From Antedon mediterranea (lineage: Eukaryota; Echinodermata; Crinoidea; Comatulida; Antedonidae), in assembly GCF_964355755.1 (NCBI RefSeq), contig NC_092677.1, positions 23,654,101-23,718,100 of the forward strand: a stretch of 64,000 nt of DNA. Reading direction: 5' to 3'. Position 1 is the stretch's first letter. Each line of letters begins with the position of its first letter. The position numbers and the translations under genes were made by a program. Below the pieces are notes generated by a model. It was not told the origin of the DNA. It searched no databases and saw only the letters and a program-made list of their open reading frames with translations. Below, in pieces: positions 41,001-47,900 of the stretch.

Positions 41001-41334
41001 GAGCACTTAAAAATTATTGGTACATTTAATACGGACATTGAAATAATTAATCAATAATTAAACTAGGCCTAATCATAAAATACGTAAGTAAGGTTAGCCT
41101 ATAATATAATTTAAAGACTTAGCCTAGGATTATAATAAAAAACAAATGACACTTCCTACCTGCTTCTAAAATAAGTCTCCGATGTTCTTTGTTAAAAATT
41201 TTCATTTGATTTAAATCATCCTCATCCAAATTAGGAAAATCACTTTCAATGTCATATCCTTTAATTTTAAATATCTCTTCGTACTGCATCAGTCCAATAG
41301 GATGTAGAAAGTTAGAGATGCCTTTAGAGTTCAT
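22784..41334 (-). CDS. Tandem-SAM, retropepsin-like aspartyl protease protein (5 exons, 339 aa)
   Basis: Coding exons, in transcript order: 41334-41160, 28676-28479, 24226-24065, 23894-23722, 23095-22784. All introns are GT-AG and the phases agree (1,1,1,0), giving one 1,020-nt frame. Residues 9-58 and 65-124 each resemble a SAM domain, a protein- or RNA-binding helical bundle. Residues about 130-256 form a retropepsin-like domain: active-site D183-S-G-S, hydrophobic strands around it, and N-S-V-G-N-R at 243-248 as the second hydrophobic-Gly signature of that family. Retropepsins work as dimers, so SAM self-association could promote dimerisation; that is inference. The tail (267-339) is Ser/Glu/Asp-rich with R285-R288 and looks disordered. 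I do not recognise a named orthologue. It is head to head with GMDS. A host-domesticated protease is more likely than a live element, because it is multi-exonic and lacks other retroelement domains. Confidence 0.85.
23540..23680. mobile_element. Degenerate GGTTCCCACTAG-family foldback MITE
   Basis: In intron 4. GTTGACCAGTCATC, ATCCATCGCG and ATTGGTCAAATTACT match the interior of the complete element at 37429-37565, with eroded ends. Confidence 0.45.
23722..23894 (-). CDS. Retropepsin-like gene, coding exon 4 (active-site exon)
   Basis: Acceptor CTCTTATTTTAG, donor GTCGAG|GTAAGA. It encodes residues 179-236, beginning at the strand FMVDSGSDVV, which holds the catalytic Asp in the D-S/T-G context of clan AA proteases. 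The flap-like region KSRGVHTTVDKDLY follows. The catalytic motif starts only a few codons after the splice junction. Confidence 0.87.
24065..24226 (-). CDS. Retropepsin-like gene, coding exon 3
   Basis: Acceptor CTCTTTTAG and donor CTTAG|GTAATT, phase 1 at both ends. It encodes residues 125-178, a basic linker (LRKKHK) followed by probable beta strands (VITIGYWG, FLCVRATL) that lead into the protease core. An AG four bases later would give an immediate in-frame stop, so the first AG is chosen. Confidence 0.82.
24480..24755 (+). mobile_element. Probable LINE 3' end with AATAAATAAATAAA tail
   Basis: In intron 2. Two diverged copies of a TGTAATTGTATATTCTTTATT segment are followed by an AATAAA-type signal and a tandem AATA tail, the usual 3' ending of a non-LTR retrotransposon. 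No coding part is left. Confidence 0.45.
24943..25029. mobile_element. Fragment of the 48474-48991 MITE family
   Basis: CTCGAAAAGAAGCCCA and CACCCAAGAGCACTAAAA match the reverse complement of the left part of the full element at 48474-48991. Confidence 0.55.
25069..25155. mobile_element. Half copy of the GGTTCCCACTAG-family foldback MITE
   Basis: AAGCTTGGTT...CACTAGCGACGCAA followed by GTAAGAAAATGCC is the reverse complement of the right end at 28325-28382, with a small internal duplication. It stops at a T-run. Confidence 0.55.
25156..27775. other. Intron 2 sequence, no gene seen
   Basis: Intron of the retropepsin-like gene; AT-rich. It holds scattered TAGGCCTA motifs and the repeat GTGGGTTCGTCCCACTTTTA near 25160, which recurs at 30590, 31415 and (reversed) 49030. 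No open frame here resembles a known protein. Confidence 0.45.
27776..28382. mobile_element. Composite foldback MITE with internal tandem repeat
   Basis: The left end AAAGCCTGGTTCCCACTAGG and right end CTAGTGGGAACCAAGCTTT are inverted repeats. Further ends lie inside (GTGGTTCCCACTTG at 28181 and CAAGTGGGAACC at 28250), so elements are nested or duplicated. The interior holds the tandem repeat at 27835-28147. No transposase is encoded. Confidence 0.7.
27835..28147. repeat. Tandem repeat, 101-107 bp unit, three copies
   Basis: Units begin at 27835, 27941 and 28042. Each contains CGCAAAGTGCYGTA, the segment GTGTCAGACGTGAGAACCG (the last copy has CACACG), and a final RTTTACACT, GGTTCC in the last. 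Confidence 0.75.
28479..28676 (-). CDS. Retropepsin-like gene, coding exon 2 (second SAM domain)
   Basis: Acceptor TTTATCTTTTCAG, donor GCAG|GTAAGA, both phase 1. It encodes residues 59-124. FSWLRRNGLDYYFTNF and NENTLHDLEI...HRKRLREA align with the helices of the exon 1 SAM domain, including the same HRxxL closing helix, so the two domains probably arose by exon duplication. Confidence 0.85.
28677..29300. other. Start of the 12.5-kb first intron, no gene seen
   Basis: AT-rich; two TAGGCCTA-type motifs and nothing else recognised. Confidence 0.4.
29301..29458. mobile_element. AGCTCTGTC-family foldback MITE, copy a
   Basis: Inverted ends AAGCTCTGTCAACACATATC and GATAGTGTAGAGAGCTTT. The interior has paired GTGATGTGCCCA / GGGCATATCAC segments. 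Confidence 0.68.
29458..29601. mobile_element. AGCTCTGTC-family foldback MITE, copy b, abutting copy a
   Basis: Inverted ends AAGCTATATCTACACTATC and GATAGTGTAGACAGAGCTTT. It shares its first bases with the end of copy a, so the two elements are fused end to end. Confidence 0.68.
29602..31720. other. Intron sequence with LINE-tail fragments, no gene seen
   Basis: It contains an antisense LINE-like tail (TTTATTTATTTATTTG near 29983) and two copies of the CTTTTGTG-GG/AG-TT-CCACTTTTATTTCA repeat (about 30585 and 31415). The remainder is AT-rich unique sequence. Confidence 0.4.
31723..31759. repeat. Perfect 13-bp inverted repeat
   Basis: CTAGATGGTACGC (31723-31735) pairs with GCGTACCATCTAG (31747-31759) across an 11-base loop with its own CGCTTCGC symmetry. 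Possibly a transposon terminus. Confidence 0.7.
31944..31976. repeat. Perfect 14-bp hairpin
   Basis: AAATGAGTCCAAAT pairs with ATTTGGACTCATTT across TTTTG. Confidence 0.75.
32608..32630. repeat. 11-bp hairpin with one-base centre
   Basis: TCGGTTTCTTT and AAAGAAACCGA around a single C. Confidence 0.65.
32943..32977. repeat. Perfect 16-bp hairpin with 3-base loop
   Basis: CCATGGATTAAAGAAT and ATTCTTTAATCCATGG around AGA. Confidence 0.78.
32978..35285. other. Intron sequence, no gene seen
   Basis: AT-rich. A 24-bp segment GAATAGTCGG-AG-(G/C)-TGCATCCCAAC occurs at 32721 and again at 34171 as a direct repeat about 1.45 kb apart; it may mark the ends of an old insertion. No coding remnant was recognised between them. 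Confidence 0.4.
34957..34981. repeat. 9-bp hairpin
   Basis: AAAATGCGA and TCGCATTTT around AGCCTCC. Confidence 0.55.
35286..35545. mobile_element. Foldback MITE with TTTATCGCAAATAG ends
   Basis: TTTATCGCAAATAG (35345-35358) and CTATTTGCGATAAA (35506-35519) are perfect inverted repeats. Inside, TTGGAAGCAGACGTCACG pairs with CGTGACGTCTGCTTCCAA. An outer layer (CTAATTGTCA / TGACAATTAG) and an AAT microsatellite suggest a larger element of about 260 bp. Confidence 0.7.
36325..36480. repeat. Dispersed repeat with short tandem of TTAAGGGGACACCC
   Basis: TATTAAGGGGACACCCT is repeated with an 18-bp period. Related pieces occur at about 55300-55365 and 63295-63360, each with a facing GTGTCCCT or GTGTACCT, as in a foldback family. 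Confidence 0.5.
37171..37240. mobile_element. Partial AGCTCTGTC-family MITE
   Basis: AAAGCTCTGTCTACACTACC, CACTAGTTTGACAA and CAAATATGGTAGTGAT match the left half of 29458-29601. Confidence 0.6.
37429..37565. mobile_element. Complete GGTTCCCACTAG-family foldback MITE
   Basis: About 137 bp. TAAGCCTGGTTCCCACTAGG and CCTAGTGGGAACCAAGCCTTA are near-perfect inverted ends, followed inward by GACGCAA / TTGCGTC. This is the cleanest copy in the window. Confidence 0.78.
37680..38320. repeat. Diverged tandem repeat, about 200-260 bp unit, three copies
   Basis: TTATGACATT followed by AATTTCCTGGAA-TTTTAGAA recurs from 37788, 37992 and 38249. The segments before each (TAAGCGCCATGA, CTAAAGTGTTTCCTCGC, CTAAGGCGCCTCGG) are also alike. 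Confidence 0.55.
39146..39510. repeat. Tandem duplication, about 190-bp unit, two copies
   Basis: CATTACAGATATTTTATTG starts at 39146 and again at 39338. Both copies continue through GTAAACCGATGATCGAA, CTTATGGACTC and AAATGTGCCATTT to the CTCATGATCGCAATTA block. Confidence 0.8.
39511..41159. other. End of the first intron, no gene seen
   Basis: AT-rich with many TAGGCCTA motifs; no open frame resembling a protein. Confidence 0.4.
41160..41334 (-). CDS. Retropepsin-like gene, coding exon 1 (first SAM domain)
   Basis: The ATG at 41334-41332 is the first in frame; an in-frame TAA lies four codons upstream of the preceding GTG. It encodes 58 residues plus one base and ends at GCAG|GTAGGA. Hallmarks of a SAM fold are visible: the IGLMQYEEIF helix, a central LDEDDLNQMKI segment and the closing HRRLILEA helix. 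A 12,483-bp intron follows. Confidence 0.85.
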
Positions 41335-41606
41335 TATCACGCTGTACAGTTAACTAAGTCCGAACGAGCTGTACAAAAATATTCTTTTCAGTATCCAACC
41401 TCAACCGATTACAGATAATACGTCAGCACGGTGAGTGTCTATGAATGTATTATGTTCGAGAGAGAATCGAAAAATACAATAATTCATTTCCCCTTAATTT
41501 ATTGTGTTTTATAAACTCTATTAAATTTCTTGGGCATGTATTTACTTGAATGGTCCCAACGGCGCTTATTGGTGGAGTAAAGTAAGAAAGGCCTGATTCT
41601 TACTAT

Positions 41607-41614
41607 GACGTCAT
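41607..41614. promoter_or_regulatory. CRE-type site TGACGTCA
   Basis: Perfect palindromic CREB/ATF consensus, 283 bp before the GMDS ATG. Confidence 0.55.
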
Positions 41615-41705
41615 CAAGAAGGCTTCTCCCAAAACCGGCTTGTCTGGACGTGCCCAAAGGAAGGTCGCGAACGACGAATGCCTCTCTCTTTAATTAGCGT
41701 TAATA

Positions 41706-41713
41706 TGACGTCA
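41706..41713. promoter_or_regulatory. CRE-type site TGACGTCA
   Basis: Second perfect copy, exactly 99 bp after the first and 184 bp before the GMDS ATG. Confidence 0.55.
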
Positions 41714-41886
41714 TAATATTTTCAACGTATGACCTTTGACATGACATGTGTTTACAAACTTCACAATGTGAGCATGCAGCAATTCAAGTCGCAGCGCCAG
41801 GCCGCACGGCGGCCACCCGGTTGTGTGGGCAGTGCACACACACCACAACCACGGTCCACGTCGCGCGACTGACTCGCTTTGTGTGT

Positions 41887-41907
41887 ATGTTGAAAGATGG
41901 CAGCTAA
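41887..41907 (+). other. Short upstream ORF overlapping the GMDS start
   Basis: ATG TTG AAA GAT GGC AGC TAA: six codons in another frame across the GMDS ATG at 41897. Its context (T at -3, T at +4) is weak, whereas the GMDS ATG has A at -3 and G at +4. It matters only if the transcript starts upstream of 41887. Confidence 0.35.
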
Positions 41908-41986
41908 CATAAAGGACATGGACATTCCCACAGAAAGCAAGACAATCACCATGAAAACTGCACTTATAACCGGTATCACTGGTCAG
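41897..41986 (+). CDS. GMDS: GMDS exon 1 (coding)
   Basis: 30 codons from the ATG in strong context to GGTCAG|GTAAAT. A short N-terminal extension precedes the first beta strand [10 protein letters not shown]. The Rossmann glycine motif is cut by the intron after Q30. A 12,178-bp intron follows. Confidence 0.93.
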
Positions 41987-44900
41987 GTAAATTTATATTT
42001 GATTCACTTTCAGTTCAGGCCTTGCTTGTTTTTTTGTTACTGCCTACCATGTGCACACCACGGAACAAAAGTGGGGCCTAGCTAGACTACTACTACTACT
42101 AGGCTAGGCCTAGGGTAGTACTAGACCTAGTACTAGTAGTACAGTAGTAGTAGTACTAACAGGCTAGACGCCTTGGTTGGTCGGGTCGTCTTGTATTAGG
42201 TCTCGAGGCCTAGAAGTATGCCTAAGCCTAGCATAGTTAGTATAGCCTGCTAATAATAATGCTATATTTATTACTAAATAAATACTATAATTATTGTATA
42301 TATTGTTATGCACTTGTCAATTATATGACCCACTATACGACCCCTGGGAGACGTGCGTAATGGGTGCGTCATTTACAAATAATTACTGATGCAGGGGTTC
42401 GTAAAAAAAACTAGATGTCCGTCATTTTACCCCCCACCATATCATGGTCCCAGTGTGTCAAAATGGGTGTGTCATGTTAACGTAAATAAAGGTAAGTCAA
42501 ATTTTTGACGTACAGGTGCGTCATATGGTATTCATAAGATATGACGCATATCGGGAAAAATAACGCACCTCTGCCAGGGGTTGTAGAGTGGGTCGTACAA
42601 ATGACAAATGCATTTTAATCTTACTACTAGACTAGCCGCTAGGGTAGTATACTAGGCATAGCAGGGGCATAGCAAGCAATGAAATTGATTGATTGATTGA
42701 TTGAAATATATATTTTATATAAGTATTACTATTATTGAGTATTTTGCGAGCGAAGAGCGGGCAACAATGGGCCGGGGGCCCCATATACCTTTGACGTTTC
42801 ATCTGGACAATCATATGATTTGAATCAGACCTACTGTACATGCTTATTTCTCACGCATGTTGTGCGTAATTTGAAATTGTGCAAGGAAATTTATGTTCAC
42901 ACACACTGGCCACAGAAAAATTTGGCTACCATTATTCAATCCTGGACCTTGCTAGGCAAGTACTGTAGTAGGCCTAGGCTAGTCCTCTTGAATGGCCTAC
43001 TAGTACTAAGATAGGCCTAGTAAAAAAAATGATATCTAGCCAACAGACTAAAGATTGCACACTCATAACCTATGCCTAGTAATAATTAATTTTTAATAAG
43101 TTATTTTTTTGGATTGAAAATACAATCCATGTGATTTTGGGGAATGCGATAGAAGGATTGAGTCTTGCTCTTCAACGTTGATAGAATCATTGTTAGAGAC
43201 CACCACAGGTTTATTTGCTAATTATTGCCCAAACTTGCAGGCATATGTTTTCTTGTGTTTAAGTTTTTCTTTAGAATTACTTTAGTGCTCCATACAAAAT
43301 ATTAGAAGTTGATTCTATCGCGTCCAAGATAAAACAAATATCAGTCGTAAACCGATAGGGCTATGTTTATTAACTGCTAGACTCTATATGCACTTGTCAA
43401 ACAAAATATAAAAAAAAACAGTAACGGACAATTCTCATACCTCTTACAACCATACCATGAATCTTCTAATCGTGACCCTGGGTTATTATTCTTTGAGGGT
43501 TCAGGGTGGGTTACTATTAGAGTAGTGGGTTACTATTACTAATCTTAGGCACCTGAAAATAGTAACCAACCCCCCAACTTTTCCAATCGGCAACTCATAG
43601 CAAAATAATAAAACAGTAGGAATAAACAAATTTGGTTGAACTCAATCCTCCCCCACTCCCAAGATCAACATGAATTATCTCCTTATTTTCAAAATACGTC
43701 TACATCATAAGTTTTTGTGATTCTAATAGGTTAATGGGTTACTATTAGCGTAGTGGGTTATTATTATAGATTGACTTACCCTTGTATAAGGTGTGGGTTA
43801 CTATTAGAAGATTTACGGTAAATAAAAATATATAATAATAGTATTAGGTGTAAGAGATGACAAATTGTTATATTTAATTTCTTACATTTACAAACAACCA
43901 TATTTTCCTGTAATTGCGATTGCTATTTTAAGCACTATGATTATATTGATGCCTAATAATAAATATTGGATGTCAAGTTGACGTCAAGATGGATATATAA
44001 TTCTGATTGAATCAGGTTTTATAATACTATGACAATCTTTTTCATCATTGACTGTCATTTCCGTTTGATCTCAGAGATACTGACATATTTTAAGACCTAC
44101 TGTACTGTACCTAAGCATTTGATTGTTATGCAGTACATTATTAATAATATTAATTTAATATAATTATAAAAAAATAAGATCCAATTCAATACGGTACCTG
44201 ACTGTTGTAAAATAGATATTATATTAATTAAAGTCAACATTCAGTATGTACAGTAAGTAAGCAAGGGATCTTCTCAAAATTATTCAACTACAGTTACTGC
44301 AGTAAGTACATTTTTTACTGTACTAATGTGTGATTTATTTTTGTTTCAATGTACAGTAGATGTTTATTAGGCAGTCAGAAATAGTGTGTATGATTACTGT
44401 ACTAAAAAAAGCTTGCTAAATTATTGCACTGCAGTAACTGCAGTAAAATAATTTTATCATTTTGTTTGACTGTAGACTGTGTCAAACAAAATATAGTTAC
44501 TGCAGTAACTGCAGTAGAATAATTTACTACATTTTGTTTGACACAGTCTACAGTACTGTAATTACTGCAGTAACTGCAGTAAATTAATTTTATCATTTTT
44601 TCTAAATTTAAATACAATTAGCATAATTACACAAAGAGAGAGGATGGTCGGTCAGGGCCGGAGGATGGTTGATGATATCTATCACGACTGCGCCTTGCAT
44701 AAATTTTTGTCTGTCACGAAGGATGAAAGTCATTTTCTTTTTGAGAGGATAAACTGTCACCTGATTGTGACAAGTGGTACCGTAGATATCTTCTGCCTTC
44801 CTCCCGCACTGAACGATATCGTCTCTCCTTCCTTCCACAAGCCATTTAACTTTTTAACAAAAATTAATACAAACGATAATAATTATAAGAAATATACTGT

Positions 44901-47900
44901 ATTTTAGTTTGCATTTTATTGTTTATATATATCTAGGATATATATATATATATCATATTCCAATATGTTTTATTGTAATGTAATTTCAATTGTATTGTAA
45001 TTGTTCTGTAATTTTTAATGCAAGCAATGGAATTTCCAGAAATGGATAAGAATAAAGTTTGAATCTTGAATACTAATTGCGTAAATAAATACTTCCTTTG
45101 AATACAGGAATTAAAATAGTGTGTGAGGCACTGGCTGATTAGAGCCTACATTTGGCTAGGTAGCTATTTGATTTCTGGTTTAATTAATCTGTAAAAACAA
45201 TAGAAAATATAGCTTTTTCATCTAAAATAACAATTACCATGTAAATCTTATGTAATATATAGGACATAAACAGTTTTATTTTGATCATTTTATTGTTTTA
45301 TAATTTGCTAAAATAATTGGCTAATGTATGGACTTACAATTTTTGCCTTAGCGCGCATCCAGTAAAGTATTACAATTTATTTAATTTATCTTAATTTAAT
45401 TAATAATGTTTATAATTTTTAATAAATTATAATTTTAATAATATTATGTTAAGAATTCTATATTTTCAGTGCTGTACTGTAGTCACAATTGTCCCCCTGA
45501 AACACTTTTTGTTGTTGGATGCCATTTTAATGTCACATAAAAGTTCCACTTTGAACAGAAATTTAATTGAAATGAAATAAAAATGTATTTTCCCCCAAAA
45601 ACTTTAATTTATAGCAAAAAATAGTCAAATTGGCTGCCAGCCAATGGGTTTTTGGTTGACCATTTATTTTGTCATTTTATATGAATAATCATTTTTTTTT
45701 ACATCAGGGATTAACTTTGTTAAAACTACAAAATAACCTATTCAACGTCTTTTTAATAATCTTCTCTTTAATTAATCTTCATTTTTTCATTTTTTTGGTG
45801 GACAATACATCTTTAAATAGCATAGCAGAATCATTTACTCATCCAATCATATAAATATAAGTATATACTTAATTGATATTTTTTCCATTTTCTAGTAACG
45901 ATGGTAATATTCAAACACAAATAAAGCCTCGCTATCATTTCACAAAAGGACAAAATATTGCTAATAAAAAATATATTTTGTTACTGTAGATTGTAAACTC
46001 CTATAAAGAAACGCTTATAATTTTTAGTTATATTTCACAATTAACTACTGTATATGTATTATATAATATAATTATTAATAGCACAATAGCTCAAACAAGT
46101 GGAGGCAAAATATTTTATTTTAAATGAACCAAAAAAAATACAATTCTCTGATAATGATATGTATGGGTTTGACAAAAATCAGAAAGTGCCTTTAAATATA
46201 TCTAGAAATAATTCCTTAAAAATATATAATTCCTAGGACTAGTGCTGTTCCGCCGTACCACGCCGAGAGTGTTAAAGAGTCGCTATCGAGTCGAGTTTGA
46301 ACAATACCATGAAAGCCCCAGTGGTCTAATGGTTAGGACATCTGCATATCAAGCAGGCGGTCCGAGTTCTCGGTTGGGGCGACTTTTTTTCATTCACACA
46401 GATTTCCTCATCTTTATCGTTTCAAAATAATTAATTAAATTTCAGTATATCACCGGGCGGTTTCGAATTAATGTTCATTGCCTAATGTCCTAATTGACAG
46501 GCAGCACTTGCCAACTCATATGCTATGACTTTATCCAAATTCCCTCACTTGCACTGATGAAGGGCTAGTGTTGCCCGAAAGCTCTGCTAACTTTTCTGGC
46601 TGTTTACTTTATCGTTTTGATTTAGCTTAAATTCACTTTTTTTTTTGTATCTACATTGAGATCCAGCCACAGCATTGTCATTTTTTTCAGTAATTTGCCT
46701 TTGGATTTATATATAAACACAGTAGGCAAAGAACATTATATATCACCGGGCGGTTTAGAATTACTGTTCTTTGCCTGATTGGTTTAATATATTGACCTTG
46801 GAATGGATTTTGATAATTTAAATTGTGGTACAATGATCATAATTTCAGTAATTATATCTTTTTGATTACCAATTGAAAGAAGGTATAATTGTATACCAAC
46901 CAGTCAACTCTCACAACGCGTGATTCTCGCGCATGGCGGCCGATTTTGTATGCCTCGCGCGTACATGGCTATTTCTTATGTATCCATACAAATATTCAGA
47001 AAAAATATTATTTTGAAATGAACTTGTCTATAAGAAAATAGCCTAGGAGGACTCACTGCACAATATTGAATTAATTATGTCGTAAGGTAGTTTCCCGATT
47101 AATCGTACGATCAAACGGTACTGGGTATGATCAACTAGCGTTCGTGTTCCCACCTAATCATATATCTTTACTCTTTTTAAAAGTTTTACTAACGATTTTT
47201 ATTTTATTTTATTGTAGGCTATTTATATTTTTGCTTTATGTACACGACAACTAACGATAAAATAACAGTTTTTCACATCGCAACTTATACAACGTAATTT
47301 TGAAAATTACAACCATTTTTCTATATACATACAACGTACATTTCTAGTTTAACAAAAACATTTTTCTAAACTTTCTATTATTTAAAAGTCGAAGATAGCC
47401 AGGTCTCGGGTCCATTCTATTGTCGCCACAGATTGATATCTTCATCAGTACTTCTATGAATGGATGATTAGGTGGGAACACGAACGCTAGTTGATCATAC
47501 CCAGTACCGTTTGATCGTACGATTAATCGGGAAACCACCTCACGACATTATGTGTACACCTGTATAGCATTCAATCAGATTTGAGTAAGTTCCATAAACT
47601 GATCGTTAAATGTATTCCGACTAACGAAACACTACGGCCAGGTTTGCCCGAATGGTCAGACATAGTTATAGGAACTCAGAACACGCTTGTTAATGAACTC
47701 ATCTCTTTATTTACATTTAGTATTTACAAAACTTGCATTATTTATAAAACAAGCAAACCGATTGTCACTTGGAATTTATTCAAGGTAGAACTAACAAATT
47801 TAATTTCAAATGAATACTTATGTAATCTAAACAAAGCAGAAAGAAAATGGAACGACGTTAAAGAAAAACTCCTTGAATCAATTATCTAAAAAGAAAAATA

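Larger units (their letters stand above)
41335..41896. promoter_or_regulatory. Putative shared bidirectional promoter
   Basis: 562 bp separate the divergent start codons of the retropepsin-like gene and GMDS. The region is less AT-rich than its surroundings, with a GC-rich segment at 41790-41880 next to GMDS. It carries two perfect TGACGTCA sites. Transcription starts cannot be placed from sequence alone. Confidence 0.6.

Noticed and set aside
44644-44907. Overlapping + and - strand frames of 76-87 codons
   Set aside because: Neither resembles a known domain; the region runs into a LINE-like 3' end and is probably untranslated element sequence.
46316-46382. Free-standing tRNA gene
   Set aside because: T-loop missing, and flanks shared with a second dispersed copy; better explained as a SINE head.
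46551-46600. Hammerhead ribozyme core (CTGATGA...GCCCGAAAGC)
   Set aside because: An extra A follows CTGATGA, and the bases flanking the core do not pair as stem I, so the fold is not supported.
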